Shown: positions 1 through 11,609 of the stretch, one piece after another
Layout: each line of letters opens with the position of its first letter
Position numbering within the stretch: position 1 is the stretch's first letter
Assembly: GCA_054601695.1 (NCBI GenBank)
Contig: BAAHQB010000101.1
Coordinates: 558,001 to 622,000, forward strand
Length of the DNA stretch: 64,000 nucleotides
Direction of reading: 5' to 3'
Origin: Amorphochlora amoebiformis
Taxonomy: Eukaryota > Cercozoa > Chlorarachniophyceae
The notes under the pieces: model-generated
The model's input: the letters and a program-made list of their open reading frames with translations, nothing else
The model's database searches: none
What the model was told of the DNA's origin: nothing
Program-made: the position numbers and the translations under genes

Positions 1-190
1 ATATATATATTTATTTATATATGTATATATATATATATACATACATATTACACACACACATACATACACATACATACACATACACACATAACATCCACAC
101 AACATACACACATAAACATCTCTTACTACACCCGCACATGCATATGTAAACACACGCATTCATATGAAACGACACCATACATATCAACAT
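1..190. repeat. TA and CA/TACA low-complexity sequence
   Basis: (TA)n passes into TACACA-type repeat. A Cys/Tyr/Val-rich open frame here is only the translation of the repeat. No gene is supported. Confidence 0.8.
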
Positions 191-218
191 CACCAGGGAA
201 GAGAAGAGGAATAAATAG

Positions 219-295
219 CCTTTGATACGTACGACCGTCGTAACGAAGCCTGTGTGGAGTACATGGATCTGGACACGTGTACGTCCGAACCATAG
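219..295 (+). CDS. candidate 3'-terminal exon, product unknown (gene partial)
   Basis: After the acceptor-like AATAAATAG at 210-218 there is an open frame that takes one base from an upstream exon and ends at TAG 293-295. It reads FDTYDRRNEACVEYMDLDTC and four more residues, an acidic, mixed composition unlike the surrounding repeats. No family is recognised. Any upstream exons would lie before or at the start of the window. Alternative: a non-coding open frame; the support is one acceptor plus composition. Confidence 0.35.
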
Positions 296-882
296 TCGTG
301 CGAGCAGAGGTAGGAACAGAAGGAATGCTGGCTGTATAGTCCGAGGCTAGGCTAGTGAGGGCAAGAGAGCGTGTGAGAGGCGCGATGTAACTTATCCATC
401 ATGATATGAAATCCTTTCTATTTGCTGACTCGGTCCGGTCTCTTTGTAAATCATCTAGATGCTGTCTCTAACTACTAGAACTAGATTCAAAATTAATTCA
501 CGATTACTCAAAGTCTAGAAAGTAGTCTAGAAAGTACTTGTTAATCTAGAAATATTACTAGCGTCAAAGTATTTAGGACTAGCTAGAAGTGTGTACAGAT
601 CATATCTGGTGATACTGTAGCTACTATAGCTAGTAGATAATACTAGACTATGTCACTGTATATGATTAATATTGTATGCTCACATTTATATCATATGATT
701 AATTGGGCACTCACATATATATCATAACGCATATGATATAGTCTAGATCGATAGTGAGTATTATATATTGTCTAGATACTAGAGAGACTTCATGTCACGA
801 TTCATGCACACGATTCAATATCTAGAATATCTAGAATATACTACATCCACTACGTGAGTATACATATATACACATACATACG

Positions 883-915
<33 letters not shown>

Positions 916-933
916 TATACTATATACATATCA

Positions 934-964
<31 letters not shown>

Positions 965-1059
965 CTCTAGATACTAGTGTATACATATATTTATTTATAT
1001 AAATATATCATATGATATATGATATACACATATATTTTTATGTATGTATAAATACATAT

Positions 1060-1107
<48 letters not shown>
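296..1107. other. gene-free stretch: CTAG-rich AT sequence, then TA tracts
   Basis: 300-410 is mixed sequence without a convincing frame. 460-860 is AT-rich and packed with the palindrome CTAG, often as TCTAGA. 880-1107 is (TA)n with short interruptions. No gene is seen. Confidence 0.7.
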
Positions 1108-1286
1108 TGCCGCATGATACCGCCTTCATTGGCCGAATTAATTAACTTTTCCAACTGAATTAACTAGCCAGTTTAGGTTAGTATGATGACGAATTGGGCA
1201 TCAACTACAGAGTGCGAATACAACGTATCGTCTGGCACTCGTGCTGAGGTCCTCTTGATGCTAAGGGCCTTTTTATGCTACTGTAC

Positions 1287-1347
1287 ATGTAGTAGATGTA
1301 TGCATTGGTCCAGTTGACGGAAATCGCTTTGGGCCCGAGTGTAAAAC
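1287..1347 (-). CDS. candidate internal exon, product unknown
   Basis: On the minus strand TTACATGTAG is followed by a 61-nt open segment (one carried base plus 20 codons) ending at CAT|GTACAG. It reads [20 protein letters not shown], helix-like and polar. Two other frames are also open, so the frame is uncertain. It lies in a 270-bp non-repetitive island (1108-1375) between TA tracts. No family is recognised. Confidence 0.3.
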
Positions 1348-1422
1348 CTACATGTAACAATGGAAGTGAAACATAATATATATGTATATATGTATATATA
1401 TATATGTATGTATATATGTATG

Positions 1423-1499
<77 letters not shown>

Positions 1500-1500
1500 G

Positions 1501-1532
<32 letters not shown>

Positions 1533-1544
1533 AAATATACATGC

Positions 1545-1590
<46 letters not shown>

Positions 1591-1646
1591 TGTTCAATCA
1601 ATATATATATATATATATATATATGTGTGTATATATATATATATAA

Positions 1647-1684
<38 letters not shown>

Positions 1685-1689
<5 letters not shown>

Positions 1690-1977
1690 TATATACAACA
1701 TAATTACTGTATGTTGATGGTAATAGAAATATGTTTATTTGGTCAACACTATCATCATGTAACTAATACACAGGTTTTTGCAAATATAAAATGTATATAT
1801 ATATATATATATATTATATATAGATACATATATATATATACATATATTAATATATATATAATATATATGTATTATATATAACATAATTACTGTATGTTGA
1901 ATGTAATAGAAACATTTTTTTTTGGTCAATACTATCATCATGTAACTAATACACAGGTTTTTGCAAATATAAAATGT
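1685..1977. repeat. duplicated ~110-bp unit within TA tracts
   Basis: Copies at 1685-1794 and 1868-1977 are nearly identical (TAATTACTGTATGTTGA... to ...TTTTTGCAAATATAAAATGT) and are separated by (TA)n. The flanks, 1376-1684 and 1978-2110, are almost pure TA. Confidence 0.85.
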
Positions 1978-1978
1978 C

Positions 1979-2101
<123 letters not shown>

Positions 2102-2168
2102 ATTATATTATAATATTACAGAAAAAGGGTTATATATACCATACTCTGTCGTACCCCTCCACCTCATA

Positions 2169-2828
2169 TCAATAATCGTGCTCATCATGCTGACCGTCGA
2201 ACCCAATGTAAAGGGTGTCGTCCTGGGCGCTCTCTGGAGCACAACTATTGGCCTGAAGATTTGAGGCCCACAACCTTACGCTTTGATATTCCAGATCAGC
2301 TTTTCGAATACGAGGAGGCGTCCTTGGATCGTAGTAGTGTTGTTGCTGATCTACTACTGTCCAGGAGAAGAGACCATTCGAGACCGAAGAGGATTGGGAA
2401 TTTCTCAAAGGAGATACGGAGATTATCTCTTCCGAAAGGGTTCCGAATGAAGAATGAGGCTCAAAGTGGTCCAAGGGCTCGATCGTCGGTTCTCGTAGAG
2501 CAGACAGGCTATAGCATTTGCATTCCTTGAACGAATTTACCGAGGATACACAACTTCTCTTCCTGGATGACTTCTTGATCAAGGGAGTATTGTCCTTAAC
2601 TTCACTTAGGTTACCCAGCAAGACACTCTTTCTCTTCCTCGATGACTTGGTGATCAGGGTGGTCTTGTCCTTAGATTTCTTGAGGTCTCCAAGTTGAAGG
2701 CTTGATTGTGAGGATCTCGGCAAAGGTCCAGAGGAGCGGTGTCTTTGTCCATTGTCAGCTTCTGAGGAGTGGGGGTGTTCCTGACCGGACGTCGCGGTTT
2801 TGGGGAGGGAGTGCTTAGGGAACAGCAT
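2169..2828 (-). CDS. Ser/Lys-rich protein, 219 aa, unknown function
   Basis: A single uninterrupted frame runs from ATG 2828 to TGA 2169, with normal codon variety and no simple repeat. The protein is hydrophilic. An internal duplication of about 27 residues lies near residues 47-100: TLITKSSRKRKS and PLIKKSSRKRSC, each preceded by LGDL or LGNL. The SSRKRK/R stretches resemble basic nuclear-localisation signals. A motif YYDPRTPPRIRK lies near residue 165, and the C-terminus is acidic (DGQHDEHDY). No catalytic domain or membrane segment is seen. It diverges from the small basic ORF at 3140. A function in the nucleus is a guess from composition only. Confidence 0.7.
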   Translation of the reverse strand: MLFPKHSLPKTATSGQEHPHSSEADNGQRHRSSGPLPRSSQSSLQLGDLKKSKDKTTLITKSSRKRKSVLLGNLSEVKDNTPLIKKSSRKRSCVSSVNSFKECKCYSLSALREPTIEPLDHFEPHSSFGTLSEEIISVSPLRNSQSSSVSNGLFSWTVVDQQQHYYDPRTPPRIRKADLEYQSVRLWASNLQANSCAPESAQDDTLYIGFDGQHDEHDY

Positions 2829-3139
2829 GGCTGGTAGAGGGTGCGCTTGGCCTTGACGGTCGATTTTTAAAGGATTGACGGTCGATTTCCCACCCCTCTG
2901 AAGGCACTTCCGGCTGGGGTCTGCAGATCCAATCGGGCATCGTGGGCGACCCCAGTCTTTCCATTTAGACCTCTAATGGTTTAAAGATGTGACACGTGGC
3001 GCTTTTGAATTTAGACCTCTAAAACATTCTATGTGGTTCACGTGACCAGCCTGTGTGACAGCGTCTAGCGCTTTCTTCGCGCCTTCCGGGCATATTCCGT
3101 GGCGACTTGTCAGAAGTCAACAAGAAAAGCAGTGCCAAA
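2829..3139. promoter_or_regulatory. divergent intergenic region with paired 14-bp repeats and CACGTG sites
   Basis: This 311-bp gap separates two divergent starts. ATTTAGACCTCTAA occurs at 2963-2976 and again at 3009-3022, 46 bp apart. CACGTG hexamers (E/G-box type) occur near 2993 and 3039. GACGGTCGATTT is repeated near 2857 and 2878. Paired sites between divergent genes suggest shared control; this is inference. Confidence 0.4.
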
Positions 3140-3274
3140 ATGACTCGAAAAGGGGGCGACAGCAAGCGCCGTACTGGAAAGAACAAGTCCAAAGAGACCT
3201 ACAAGAAGTTTGGCAAGTACACGGCCAAGTCGCTCCGCCTGCGACAGGCGAAGGTGGCCAACGCGAAGAAGTGA
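3140..3274 (+). CDS. small basic protein, 44 aa
   Basis: The frame runs from ATG 3140 (context CCAAAATGA) to TGA 3272. It begins MTRKGGDSKRRTGKNKSKET and ends QAKVANAKK. About 40% of residues are Lys or Arg, with no Trp or Cys. The third codon position is G/C-rich (AAG, CGC, GCC), unlike the TA background. Basic proteins of this size are often ribosomal or nucleolar, but I do not recognise the family. It could also be the first part of a spliced gene, though the stop is in frame. Confidence 0.5.
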   Translation: MTRKGGDSKRRTGKNKSKETYKKFGKYTAKSLRLRQAKVANAKK

Positions 3275-3727
3275 AGCCGGAGGTGTCACATCTACACCCT
3301 TTTTGGATGCGTGGGATACCGAAACGCTGTGGCTAACGACAAGCTGGAGGTCCAGGGTGCTATCAATGCTGAAATTGGTGCACTTGAGAAGAACGATGTA
3401 TACACAAGAGACTTCCGAGTCTCAAGGCTCCTCCTCTGCGTATCTGGTTCACATAACCAACAGAACCCGACGGACGGCGGACAACCGAGAATTTCAAACT
3501 TAAACAGCGGAAGGCCCGTGCGAAAGACTGAACGGAGAGTCTAACACGCGAAAGACGGCAGTGCTTGCTTAGATTATCGTGTCCGAAGACTACTCAGGCT
3601 GGCCGCGAACGAAAATATGGTGAAAGCTGGGTACGAACGAAAAGAGGATGAAAGCGGAGGCGATGAAGCAGAGCCCGATAGTACGACGACGCTGCACAGA
3701 AAAACGAGTTCTAGAGTTGAGTCGGTG
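3275..3727 (+). other. GC-balanced sequence with overlapping open frames, unassigned
   Basis: Two plus frames stay open (to 3503 and 3544). One contains NDKLEVQGAINAEIGALEKN, which looks protein-like but has no clear acceptor or start of its own. It may be the 3' UTR or a further exon of the 3140 gene. No function is proposed. Confidence 0.3.
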
Positions 3728-3867
3728 AATAAATTCTGAGACACTGGCCCAAAAGGTCAAGTTTGAAGTTTTGGCAACGTTGCACGAGTTCTAATAGAAT
3801 AAACTCTGAGACACTGGCCCAAAAGGTCAAGTTTGAAGTTTTGGCAACGTTGCACGAGTTCTAATAG
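3728..3867. repeat. 70-bp unit, two tandem copies
   Basis: Copies 3728-3797 and 3798-3867 differ by about one base. Each runs AATAAA(T/C)TCTGAGACAC through GTTGCACGAGTTCTAATAG. Confidence 0.9.
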
Positions 3868-3961
3868 TTGCAGTGAGGCTATTTACCATCTCTAGATGCT
3901 GCGCAGGCTTTTAACTTACCGATGATTAAAATGGTATGGCATGGTAATCTTACAGCAATCG

Positions 3962-3963
3962 GT

Positions 3964-4016
<53 letters not shown>

Positions 4017-4143
4017 ATACAATATATACATTTTTTTCACATTTATTAGTTCAATGATCATTAGTATCTATAAAATATGTGATAATAATAATAATAATTA
4101 TATATACAAGTAATATATATATATATATATATATATATACATG

Positions 4144-4178
<35 letters not shown>

Positions 4179-4230
4179 AAAAATAGTATTTTTATGTATT
4201 AATTAATACATGATTAAGATGCATTTCCAA
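3962..4230. repeat. TA tracts with AAT and AT-rich spacers
   Basis: (TA)n blocks at 3964-4020 and 4110-4180 with short AT-rich spacers. 3868-3961 is mixed sequence without a frame. Confidence 0.85.
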
Positions 4231-4238
4231 TATCACAT

Positions 4239-4300
4239 AGAGTCCGCCTGGAGTTGAACCAGGATCAAAAGCCCAACGCTCAGACCCGCAATGTAGACTT
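4239..4300 (-). tRNA. tRNA-like relic (T-arm and B-box only)
   Basis: On the minus strand 4263-4247 forms a five-pair stem CCTGG/CCAGG with the seven-base loop TTCAACT, and the B-box GGTTCAACTCC fits the consensus. It is followed by CGGACTC, a possible acceptor strand. I find no matching 5' acceptor strand or full D and anticodon arms upstream, so this is either a decayed tRNA, a tRNA-derived element or chance. Confidence 0.25.
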
Positions 4301-4324
4301 CAGATTAAAAATCGGCACACTCAT

Positions 4325-4484
4325 ACAAATATATATATATATATATATATATATTATGTTATACACACACATATTATATATATATATATATATATATACA
4401 TATATGATTTCATACGTATATATTACATTTATAATATATATATATATATATATATATGTGTGTTTTCATACGTATATATTACAT

Positions 4485-4556
<72 letters not shown>

Positions 4557-4569
4557 TATATATATAATA

Positions 4570-4630
<61 letters not shown>

Positions 4631-4988
4631 GTAAACATGTAAATTTGTACAACCACAGAGAGAAAGGGAGAGAGAAGTGAGAGAGAACGAGTGAGCGAGA
4701 GAAAGAGTGATGGAGATTGAGATGGGAGGAGAGAAGAGAGGGAGAAGAGAGAGTGGGAGTGAGAGAGAGTGAGAGAGTGAGAGTGAGAGAGAGAGAGTGA
4801 GAGAGAGAGAGAGAGTGAGAGAGACACAGAGAGAGAGTGAGATTGAGAGAGAGTGAGAGAGAGAAGCGAGGAGATGAAAAATAGAGAAGGAGAGGAAAGA
4901 TAGAGAGAGCAAGAGAGAGAAGGAGAAAGAGAAAGGAGAAAATAGTTTGTGGATATGTGTACATGAGTAATAAGTATCAGCGTGCAAA

Positions 4989-5056
<68 letters not shown>

Positions 5057-5157
5057 AATTATATATATATTATATATATATATATATATATATGTATTAT
5101 GTATATTATATAAATATCTAGGAAAATAATTTACACACACACATACACAGATATATA

Positions 5158-5220
<63 letters not shown>

Positions 5221-5297
5221 GTGTATATATATGTGTATATATATACATACATACATTTTTATAAATATATATATATATATATATATATGTGTATATA

Positions 5298-5350
<53 letters not shown>
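4325..5350. repeat. TA tracts flanking a GA-rich microsatellite
   Basis: 4640-4945 is a degenerate (GA)n/GAGAGTGA tract, flanked by long (TA)n at 4330-4625 and 4988-5350. A 301-residue minus open frame here is pure repeat translation (IYIY, SLSLSL). Confidence 0.9.
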
Positions 5351-5352
<2 letters not shown>

Positions 5353-5379
5353 CGTTGAGGCAACGTGCCAAATCGCGTG

Positions 5380-5860
5380 GTTGCTGTCATCGGGTGAAAG
5401 CAAACGCGTGTATGCTAGATACAAGGATGTTAAGATGAGGAATGCATAGACACGTAGGTGCTTGGCAATGAGTAGACGCAGTAGATGATTTGGGCCGAAA
5501 CACATGGAAAACCTGAGACGCGGGTAAGCTGAGACACGTGGATGCAGGGACTCTTGTCCCGAGGCACGTGGATGTGGATGTGGAGAAGCGTGTGGATGCC
5601 CTGAGACGCGTGGAAGCCAAGACTCGCGAAGCCGACGCGGAAGCTGAGACATGGAAGCCGGGACTCGGAAGCCGAGACGCGGAAGCCGCGAACAGTGACG
5701 CAGACGCCGATACCAACGCAGGAGGCTAAAGACAAGAATATTGGGAGTGAGAAAACGTATGCGTGATCGTTAAGTAACTGACAGACACGAGCCCTAAGCG
5801 AAATCTTCGAAATTGCGCGGGCTGGAGTTTCGAACATTCAAGCTCACACGGCTATCTTGA
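5380..5860. other. GC-rich degenerate minisatellite with an open plus frame
   Basis: Units related to GACGCGTGGATGC and GAAGCCGAGACGCG recur. A plus frame (about 5538-5729) encodes an Ala/Asp/Glu-rich coiled-coil-like stretch ([20 protein letters not shown]) but has no ATG; it could be an exon or only a product of the repeat. It ends 178 bp before the start of the next gene. Confidence 0.4.
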
Positions 5861-5906
5861 CCGTTCAACAGCCAAGCCTACAAGCCCAAGCTTCTCTCCA
5901 GCTATC

Positions 5907-6764
5907 ATGTTTTACAAGGAGTTTGATACTGTTCTTAACGAGACTGAGGACCAAGCCTCGGTCGATCTGTTGGCTTTGGATAGCAACAATGTCGAGATCC
6001 GGGATCGCGATACCTCCTCTTCCGCGGTTGGACGCATTCCTGATACACAGGTCCACTGTCGCAGTTCTCAACACTCGGACGACTTCGACAATATGTTAAC
6101 CCTGGGCGCGCTCCTTGTCATACTGTCGCTCGTTCTCGCCATCGCGGGCAAGCCTTGTTCGTCTCGACTCCGTAAGGCCAGGTCCACCAACAATCCCGCT
6201 TCCTCCAAAGCAAACAGTCCTTCTAAAACCGTGTCCAAGCCTGAGTCCAAGCGCGAGTCGAAACCCAACTCCGGATCAATCGCAAGCTTTCCCTCCAAAT
6301 CTACTGATCCCTCTAAGGCCGGCTCCAAAGCGGACTTCAAGGGCAAATCCAAGTCCAATGCCAAACCCAAACCCAAGGCCAAGCCTAAGGCTAAGTCCAA
6401 GGTCAATCCCAAGACCAAGCCCAAGGCTGAGTCAAAGCCGAGCACAGCATCTCAACGACGGCTGAAGGTGCGGGCGAAAGCCTTCAAGCCGTCGACTTCC
6501 AACCGCACCGAGAGGCCTACCAACCGGTTCTCCCGCTGTAAGCCGACGAGGAAAGTGCCCAAGAACTCCACCAAGTCTGCCTCGTTGCGCTTCTCGACGG
6601 ACAATCGCAAGCTTCCACACCGTTCCCGCAAGGCCGTTCCGTTGGATCATCACATGGAAGATCGTCGTGCGCGGAAGAAGTGGACCAATAAGCCCTCCAA
6701 GCGCTCTGAGACGCCTTTCGAAGCCCAGGTCAGGGCACCGGTAAAACGTCGGCTTGATCTTTGA
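5907..6764 (+). CDS. membrane-anchored Lys/Ser/Pro-rich protein, 285 aa
   Basis: A single frame runs from ATG 5907 to TGA 6764. Residues 1-60 are acidic and polar. Residues 64-81 (LTLGALLVILSLVLAIAG) are one hydrophobic helix. The remaining ~200 residues are strongly basic, with KPKPKAKPKAK-type repeats (about 150-175) resembling a histone H1 tail. A single-pass anchor is the simplest reading; the tail could bind acidic partners (nucleic acid or silica-like polyanions), which is inference. No family is recognised. Codons are C-rich in the third position, unlike the AT-rich surroundings, supporting a real gene. Confidence 0.7.
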   Translation: MFYKEFDTVLNETEDQASVDLLALDSNNVEIRDRDTSSSAVGRIPDTQVHCRSSQHSDDFDNMLTLGALLVILSLVLAIAGKPCSSRLRKARSTNNPASSKANSPSKTVSKPESKRESKPNSGSIASFPSKSTDPSKAGSKADFKGKSKSNAKPKPKAKPKAKSKVNPKTKPKAESKPSTASQRRLKVRAKAFKPSTSNRTERPTNRFSRCKPTRKVPKNSTKSASLRFSTDNRKLPHRSRKAVPLDHHMEDRRARKKWTNKPSKRSETPFEAQVRAPVKRRLDL

Positions 6765-6924
6765 TGTCCTATGCATTCTGGAGTGGTTGGAGTATGGTGA
6801 GAGTAGTCGGGTGCGTGCGTAGTGTAATGGCTTGATTGGGTTGTGTTATCTTGTGTGTAAAGGAAGTTATTCATTCGTTGAATGGTTCACTGTTATTATA
6901 TAAATCTTTGATGGTGTGTACACG

Positions 6925-6928
<4 letters not shown>

Positions 6929-6970
<42 letters not shown>

Positions 6971-7110
6971 GTGTAAGCATCACACAGTTGCGGGTGTATA
7001 CATTCCTATACATAGATTATAATCTCATGTGTACTTATGTAATATATTCACACACATATATAATATGATATAAATATAGTAAATATGATATTAATTACAT
7101 TGTGATCACA

Positions 7111-7170
<60 letters not shown>
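6929..7170. repeat. TA tracts
   Basis: (TA)n at 6929-6966 and 7111-7170, with AT-rich unique sequence between. No gene is seen. Confidence 0.85.
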
Positions 7171-7171
<1 letters not shown>

Positions 7172-7308
7172 GCATTACTAGAAGCACAGAGTTTATTGTT
7201 CATGGGTGATATAATACAGTCCGCAGGGCACAGTATAGTTTATTGAACCAAGCGAATGCGGTTGATGAATGAAAGGAGATAGCATGTTCGTCGAGGAGAG
7301 TACGTTTC

Positions 7309-7902
7309 TCAATACCTGTATGAGCTCGCGTCTCTTACGCCCCGAAACTTTTCCACAATCTCCTGACATAACGCGACAATCTCAAATCGACAATCCATCA
7401 TCAGTTGCGTTACCATCGCCCGTTGCATGTTAAACGCATGCTTGGCACTGACGGGTTTAAACCCGGTGTTTAACAATGGTTGGCAGTTCTAAGAGTATGA
7501 TGTGTACAGACGTTGTGATAATTGAGGGGGGGGGGGAAAATGGGACGTGGTTCCAAACTTAGGGACACAAGCGGCGGTGTGAGTCGTGTGACCTGGAAAT
7601 AACGTCGACATGCAGCCTTGGCGTCTGTACTGACCGCAAAAATAAAGAAATTTCAATCAATTTTTCACACAGCATTCCTAGCAGCCAAGAAGGTCTTATT
7701 TACATGAAAATGTGTGGTAAAGCGTGGGGAAATGGACGAGGGGGGTGAAAGGCCACCGTCATGTGGCTGGTCAAACGATGCCTCGACTATTAGAGGGTTT
7801 GCTAGAGGATCGGAACCCACGAAACCTGGATCGAACGAAATGTCGACCCTCTCGGCAACAAGCCAACTGCCTTTGGACAAGATGTCCACACACTGTTTCC
7901 TC
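7309..7902 (-). CDS. last two exons of an unknown gene
   Basis: Two minus exons join in phase. Exon 7902-7704 (after TCTGCTCCAG; one carried base plus 66 codons) ends CAT|GTAAAT. Exon 7488-7309 (after ATACTCTTAG) has 59 codons and stops with TGA. The first contains SWLVAERVDISFDPGFVGSD; the second contains HAFNMQRAMVTQLMMDCRFE then IVALCQEIVEKFRGVR, an amphipathic helix with clear coding character. No family is recognised. The start and upstream exons were not found (7903-8230 shows none). A plus frame on the opposite strand (7732-8040) is judged a shadow. Confidence 0.55.
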
Positions 7903-8229
7903 CTGGAGCAGACCGCTTCTCAACTCAACGGTACCGAAATTATGAGCGATTTTTTTTTTTCTAGCTTTTCTGGTGCTGGGGGGTGGTTAGTATGGGAATA
8001 TTCCGTGATCGGTCTGGTGACTCTGCTGCTGAGAGTTTGAAGGGATGTGAACAGAATATGAGTGAGCAAGAATTGAACATATGACGATGAAAGAAAGAAA
8101 CCCGAGGATGCTTAGAATATGTATATTATACAACGTATATGTGACCTCCAGACGAAAATGTAGTATGAGGCAGATTTAAGGTAGATTGTTAAAAAGTAAT
8201 TACGTGTTTATCAACATATGTTCATAAAT

Positions 8230-9304
<1,075 letters not shown>

Positions 9305-9308
<4 letters not shown>

Positions 9309-10099
9309 TGTATGTGCGGAACGTGTTACACAAGCAGCAACTTCAAACGTCATTACTAGTGTATTAGTCTAGCGAGAACAAAAAACTAGACAACTAATTT
9401 GTGAATTTATGAATTTATCCCGTATCCAGTGTCCAGTTCGAATATTCAAATTTCACAATGATTTTTTTTTTCCTAAATTCGCGCAAAAAGTATGATTTAT
9501 ACATATGCGATCAAGATTTCAATTACTTGATTGCTGGTAGCACATACGGTAGCACGTTAGATGTACATGAGTCACATCATATATCTAGTAATAGTATACA
9601 GACTCCGATAACTTCGTGACACACATCTTGTAATACTAGCGCTAATACTGGACCGTGCATGATATTGGGCTAGATCTGAATGTTGTCAAACTGATAATGA
9701 GTCGGATATTAATGACCTTTACATTCTACTAGTTCTAGTTCTAGAGTTAGGCTAATTAAGTACTAGAAGTACGTTACTTAAGTTTACGTTGTAATTATTA
9801 ACTGGCTAATATTAATCACTCTTTAAATTTATGCAACAGCATCATTCATGGTTCACAGATACTATAGATCGATTGTATCACCCGAGTCGGACTGCGTTAT
9901 ATTCAGAACAAGCATCATAAGTTCGAAAGTCGCACAACTATATCGAAAGCTAGCCTTAGCAGCGTCAGATGAAGGTTTTCAAACTGTAACATGTACACGT
10001 CCAGGCAGATAAATCTAGTGTAATTGACGGTATTTTACAATTCAAACGGCCCAGTAGAGCTCTGTGAGGAAAAGAGAGGTCGAATTCGTATGATGCTGA
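9305..10099. other. gene-free AT-rich unique sequence
   Basis: No TA tract and no convincing frame. CTAG is frequent (9350-9800). It lies downstream of the 10100-10981 gene and may hold its 3' end. Confidence 0.6.
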
Positions 10100-10981
10100 T
10101 TATAACGAGTCGCCTCGACATAACATCTCCAGCTCCGCGATCTCTGAGAGACGGCAGGGCTCACCGAGAGAGTTCGCCTCGGGCTTGCTCCTGCGCTTGG
10201 ACGGAGTCACAGCGACCCCGGTAGCAGGAACACGACGAGCGCAAGCGGCGCGGCCATCGCAACCAGCGTTGCCAGCGATGTTGTTAGTCCTCTCGCTTAT
10301 GCTCGAGTGCGCCGTAGCCAAGAGCTTGAAGGGCATGGGATGGGGCGACGGACGACGGCGTGCGATGTCGATTGGCAAGTAGGCGGCGGTCGGGTCAATG
10401 CGAAGGCCCAAGCGGGCTCTCCGCCCAGACCCAATGGAGGTGATATGGGGCATTGAGTTCCACGTGTTAGGAGCGGTGTTGGTAGCCGCCGAAGGGGGGA
10501 AGCCGACGGAGGAGCGTCGGCGGTATTTATGAGAGTTTAGAGTTGCACAAGATTGTGAGAGGTTCGGTGATGTTATAATTGGGCTGTTGAGCGTGTTGGA
10601 ATGTTCAATAATCGATCCTGGACGATACAAGGAGTCTCTGTCGCAATCACTGGACGCGTACAGGTCAAGGGAGGTCCGTGGCCGCTTGAGTGTTGGGCGG
10701 TGGATCTGGACTGTCTTTTCCTCAGATTTGGTATCCAGATTTGGTCTCGAAGACGATAACCTCTGGTCGGATCGGATACCCAGCTTCCGTCGTTCCAGTT
10801 CCGCAAGCATTCGCCGAACTCTAGGCCGTGCGCGTTGCCGCGGGGAAAATGGAAAGCAATTGTTCTTTGCCATAGGTGGTGAAGGGGTTCTGAGGTTGTA
10901 ACCGCGTGGTAGCATGACATCGACGAAGTATGGCTCAAGGTCGCTAAAAAAGTCTGCTCGCTTTGATGGGACAGATGCCAT
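10100..10981 (-). CDS. Arg/Ser-rich protein, 293 aa, unknown function
   Basis: One uninterrupted frame runs from ATG 10981 to the stop at 10100. The frame is open 18 codons further upstream but has no earlier ATG. It starts MASVPSKRADFFSDLEPYFV. Residues near 30-70 carry YNLRTPSPPMAK and a basic helix (RVRRMLAELERRKLG). The rest is Ser/Thr/Arg-rich and likely disordered. No membrane segment or catalytic motif is seen. The motif Y(N/D)xxTxxxPMAK resembles one in the 28.5 kb plus gene ([11 protein letters not shown]), a possible weak family link. Third positions are GC-rich against an AT-rich background. Confidence 0.65.
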   Translation of the reverse strand: MASVPSKRADFFSDLEPYFVDVMLPRGYNLRTPSPPMAKNNCFPFSPRQRARPRVRRMLAELERRKLGIRSDQRLSSSRPNLDTKSEEKTVQIHRPTLKRPRTSLDLYASSDCDRDSLYRPGSIIEHSNTLNSPIITSPNLSQSCATLNSHKYRRRSSVGFPPSAATNTAPNTWNSMPHITSIGSGRRARLGLRIDPTAAYLPIDIARRRPSPHPMPFKLLATAHSSISERTNNIAGNAGCDGRAACARRVPATGVAVTPSKRRSKPEANSLGEPCRLSEIAELEMLCRGDSL

Positions 10982-11609
10982 TGGATGCGGACGCTCCAAG
11001 CGCTGTGATGTTGTGTGTGCTCCAATTTCCCGCACAACTCAACGAAACGGCAGACAACTTTTCGCTGCCCTTTTTCCGAGGCATGCGCGTGGGCTTATTT
11101 CAGGTAAAAATTTGTCAATTGTTCGGTTTTGAACCTTTCGTTGACATGGGCCAGTCAAAAACATTTGCCCATTCTGGGTAATTTCCTCCAATATAATACA
11201 AGTGTGCTGCTGACGGAAACCGCATGTGTTGAATTTTCAAGTTATTACACCTAAATTATTGCGGAAAAAATTCGCTAGTTTAAAAAGACGTTTCTCTGAG
11301 ATTCAAAAAGTTGAAACTTCCCAATGTCGCACAAGAAACGTCCCGTCAAATCTCTAAGATATCTCGGGAGGTGGCAGTCACGGCCCCGGACTCACGGGGT
11401 TTGTCATGTACACGTGTCAATGTCCCTTAATACACGTGTCATGTCCCTAGCATGTGTAACGGCCGTGCAAATATATACGTAGGGGTTTATAGCATGTACA
11501 TTTGGTTTACGACATCTACTTTTGGTTTACGACATGTATTTAGGGTTTACGACCCCTGGGATCATGCTTTGTTAGACGCTAGGGGACATTGACACGTGTA
11601 CCTTGACAG
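10982..11609. promoter_or_regulatory. 5' region of the 10100-10981 gene, with an inverted repeat and triple 20-bp repeat
   Basis: Mixed sequence without a supported exon. It holds three near-copies of a 20-bp unit, ACAT(G/C)TA(C/T)TT...GGTTTACG (about 11492-11552), and the inverted repeat listed separately. ACACGTGT occurs three times. Confidence 0.4.
11408..11601. repeat. 19-bp perfect inverted repeat, 156-bp spacer
   Basis: GTACACGTGTCAATGTCCC at 11408-11426 is the exact reverse complement of 11583-11601. The arms stay similar outward with one indel. It could be the ends of a small non-autonomous element or a pair of CACGTG regulatory sites. Confidence 0.75.

Noticed and set aside
4466-5371. 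Minus frame of 301 residues, the second longest here
   Set aside because: It is TA and GA repeat translated as IYIY and SLSLSL; no non-repeat part.
7732-8040. Plus frame of 102 codons (MDEGGERPPSCGW...)
   Set aside because: It lies opposite minus exon 7902-7704, which joins in phase with a strongly coding second exon; the plus frame has no partner.
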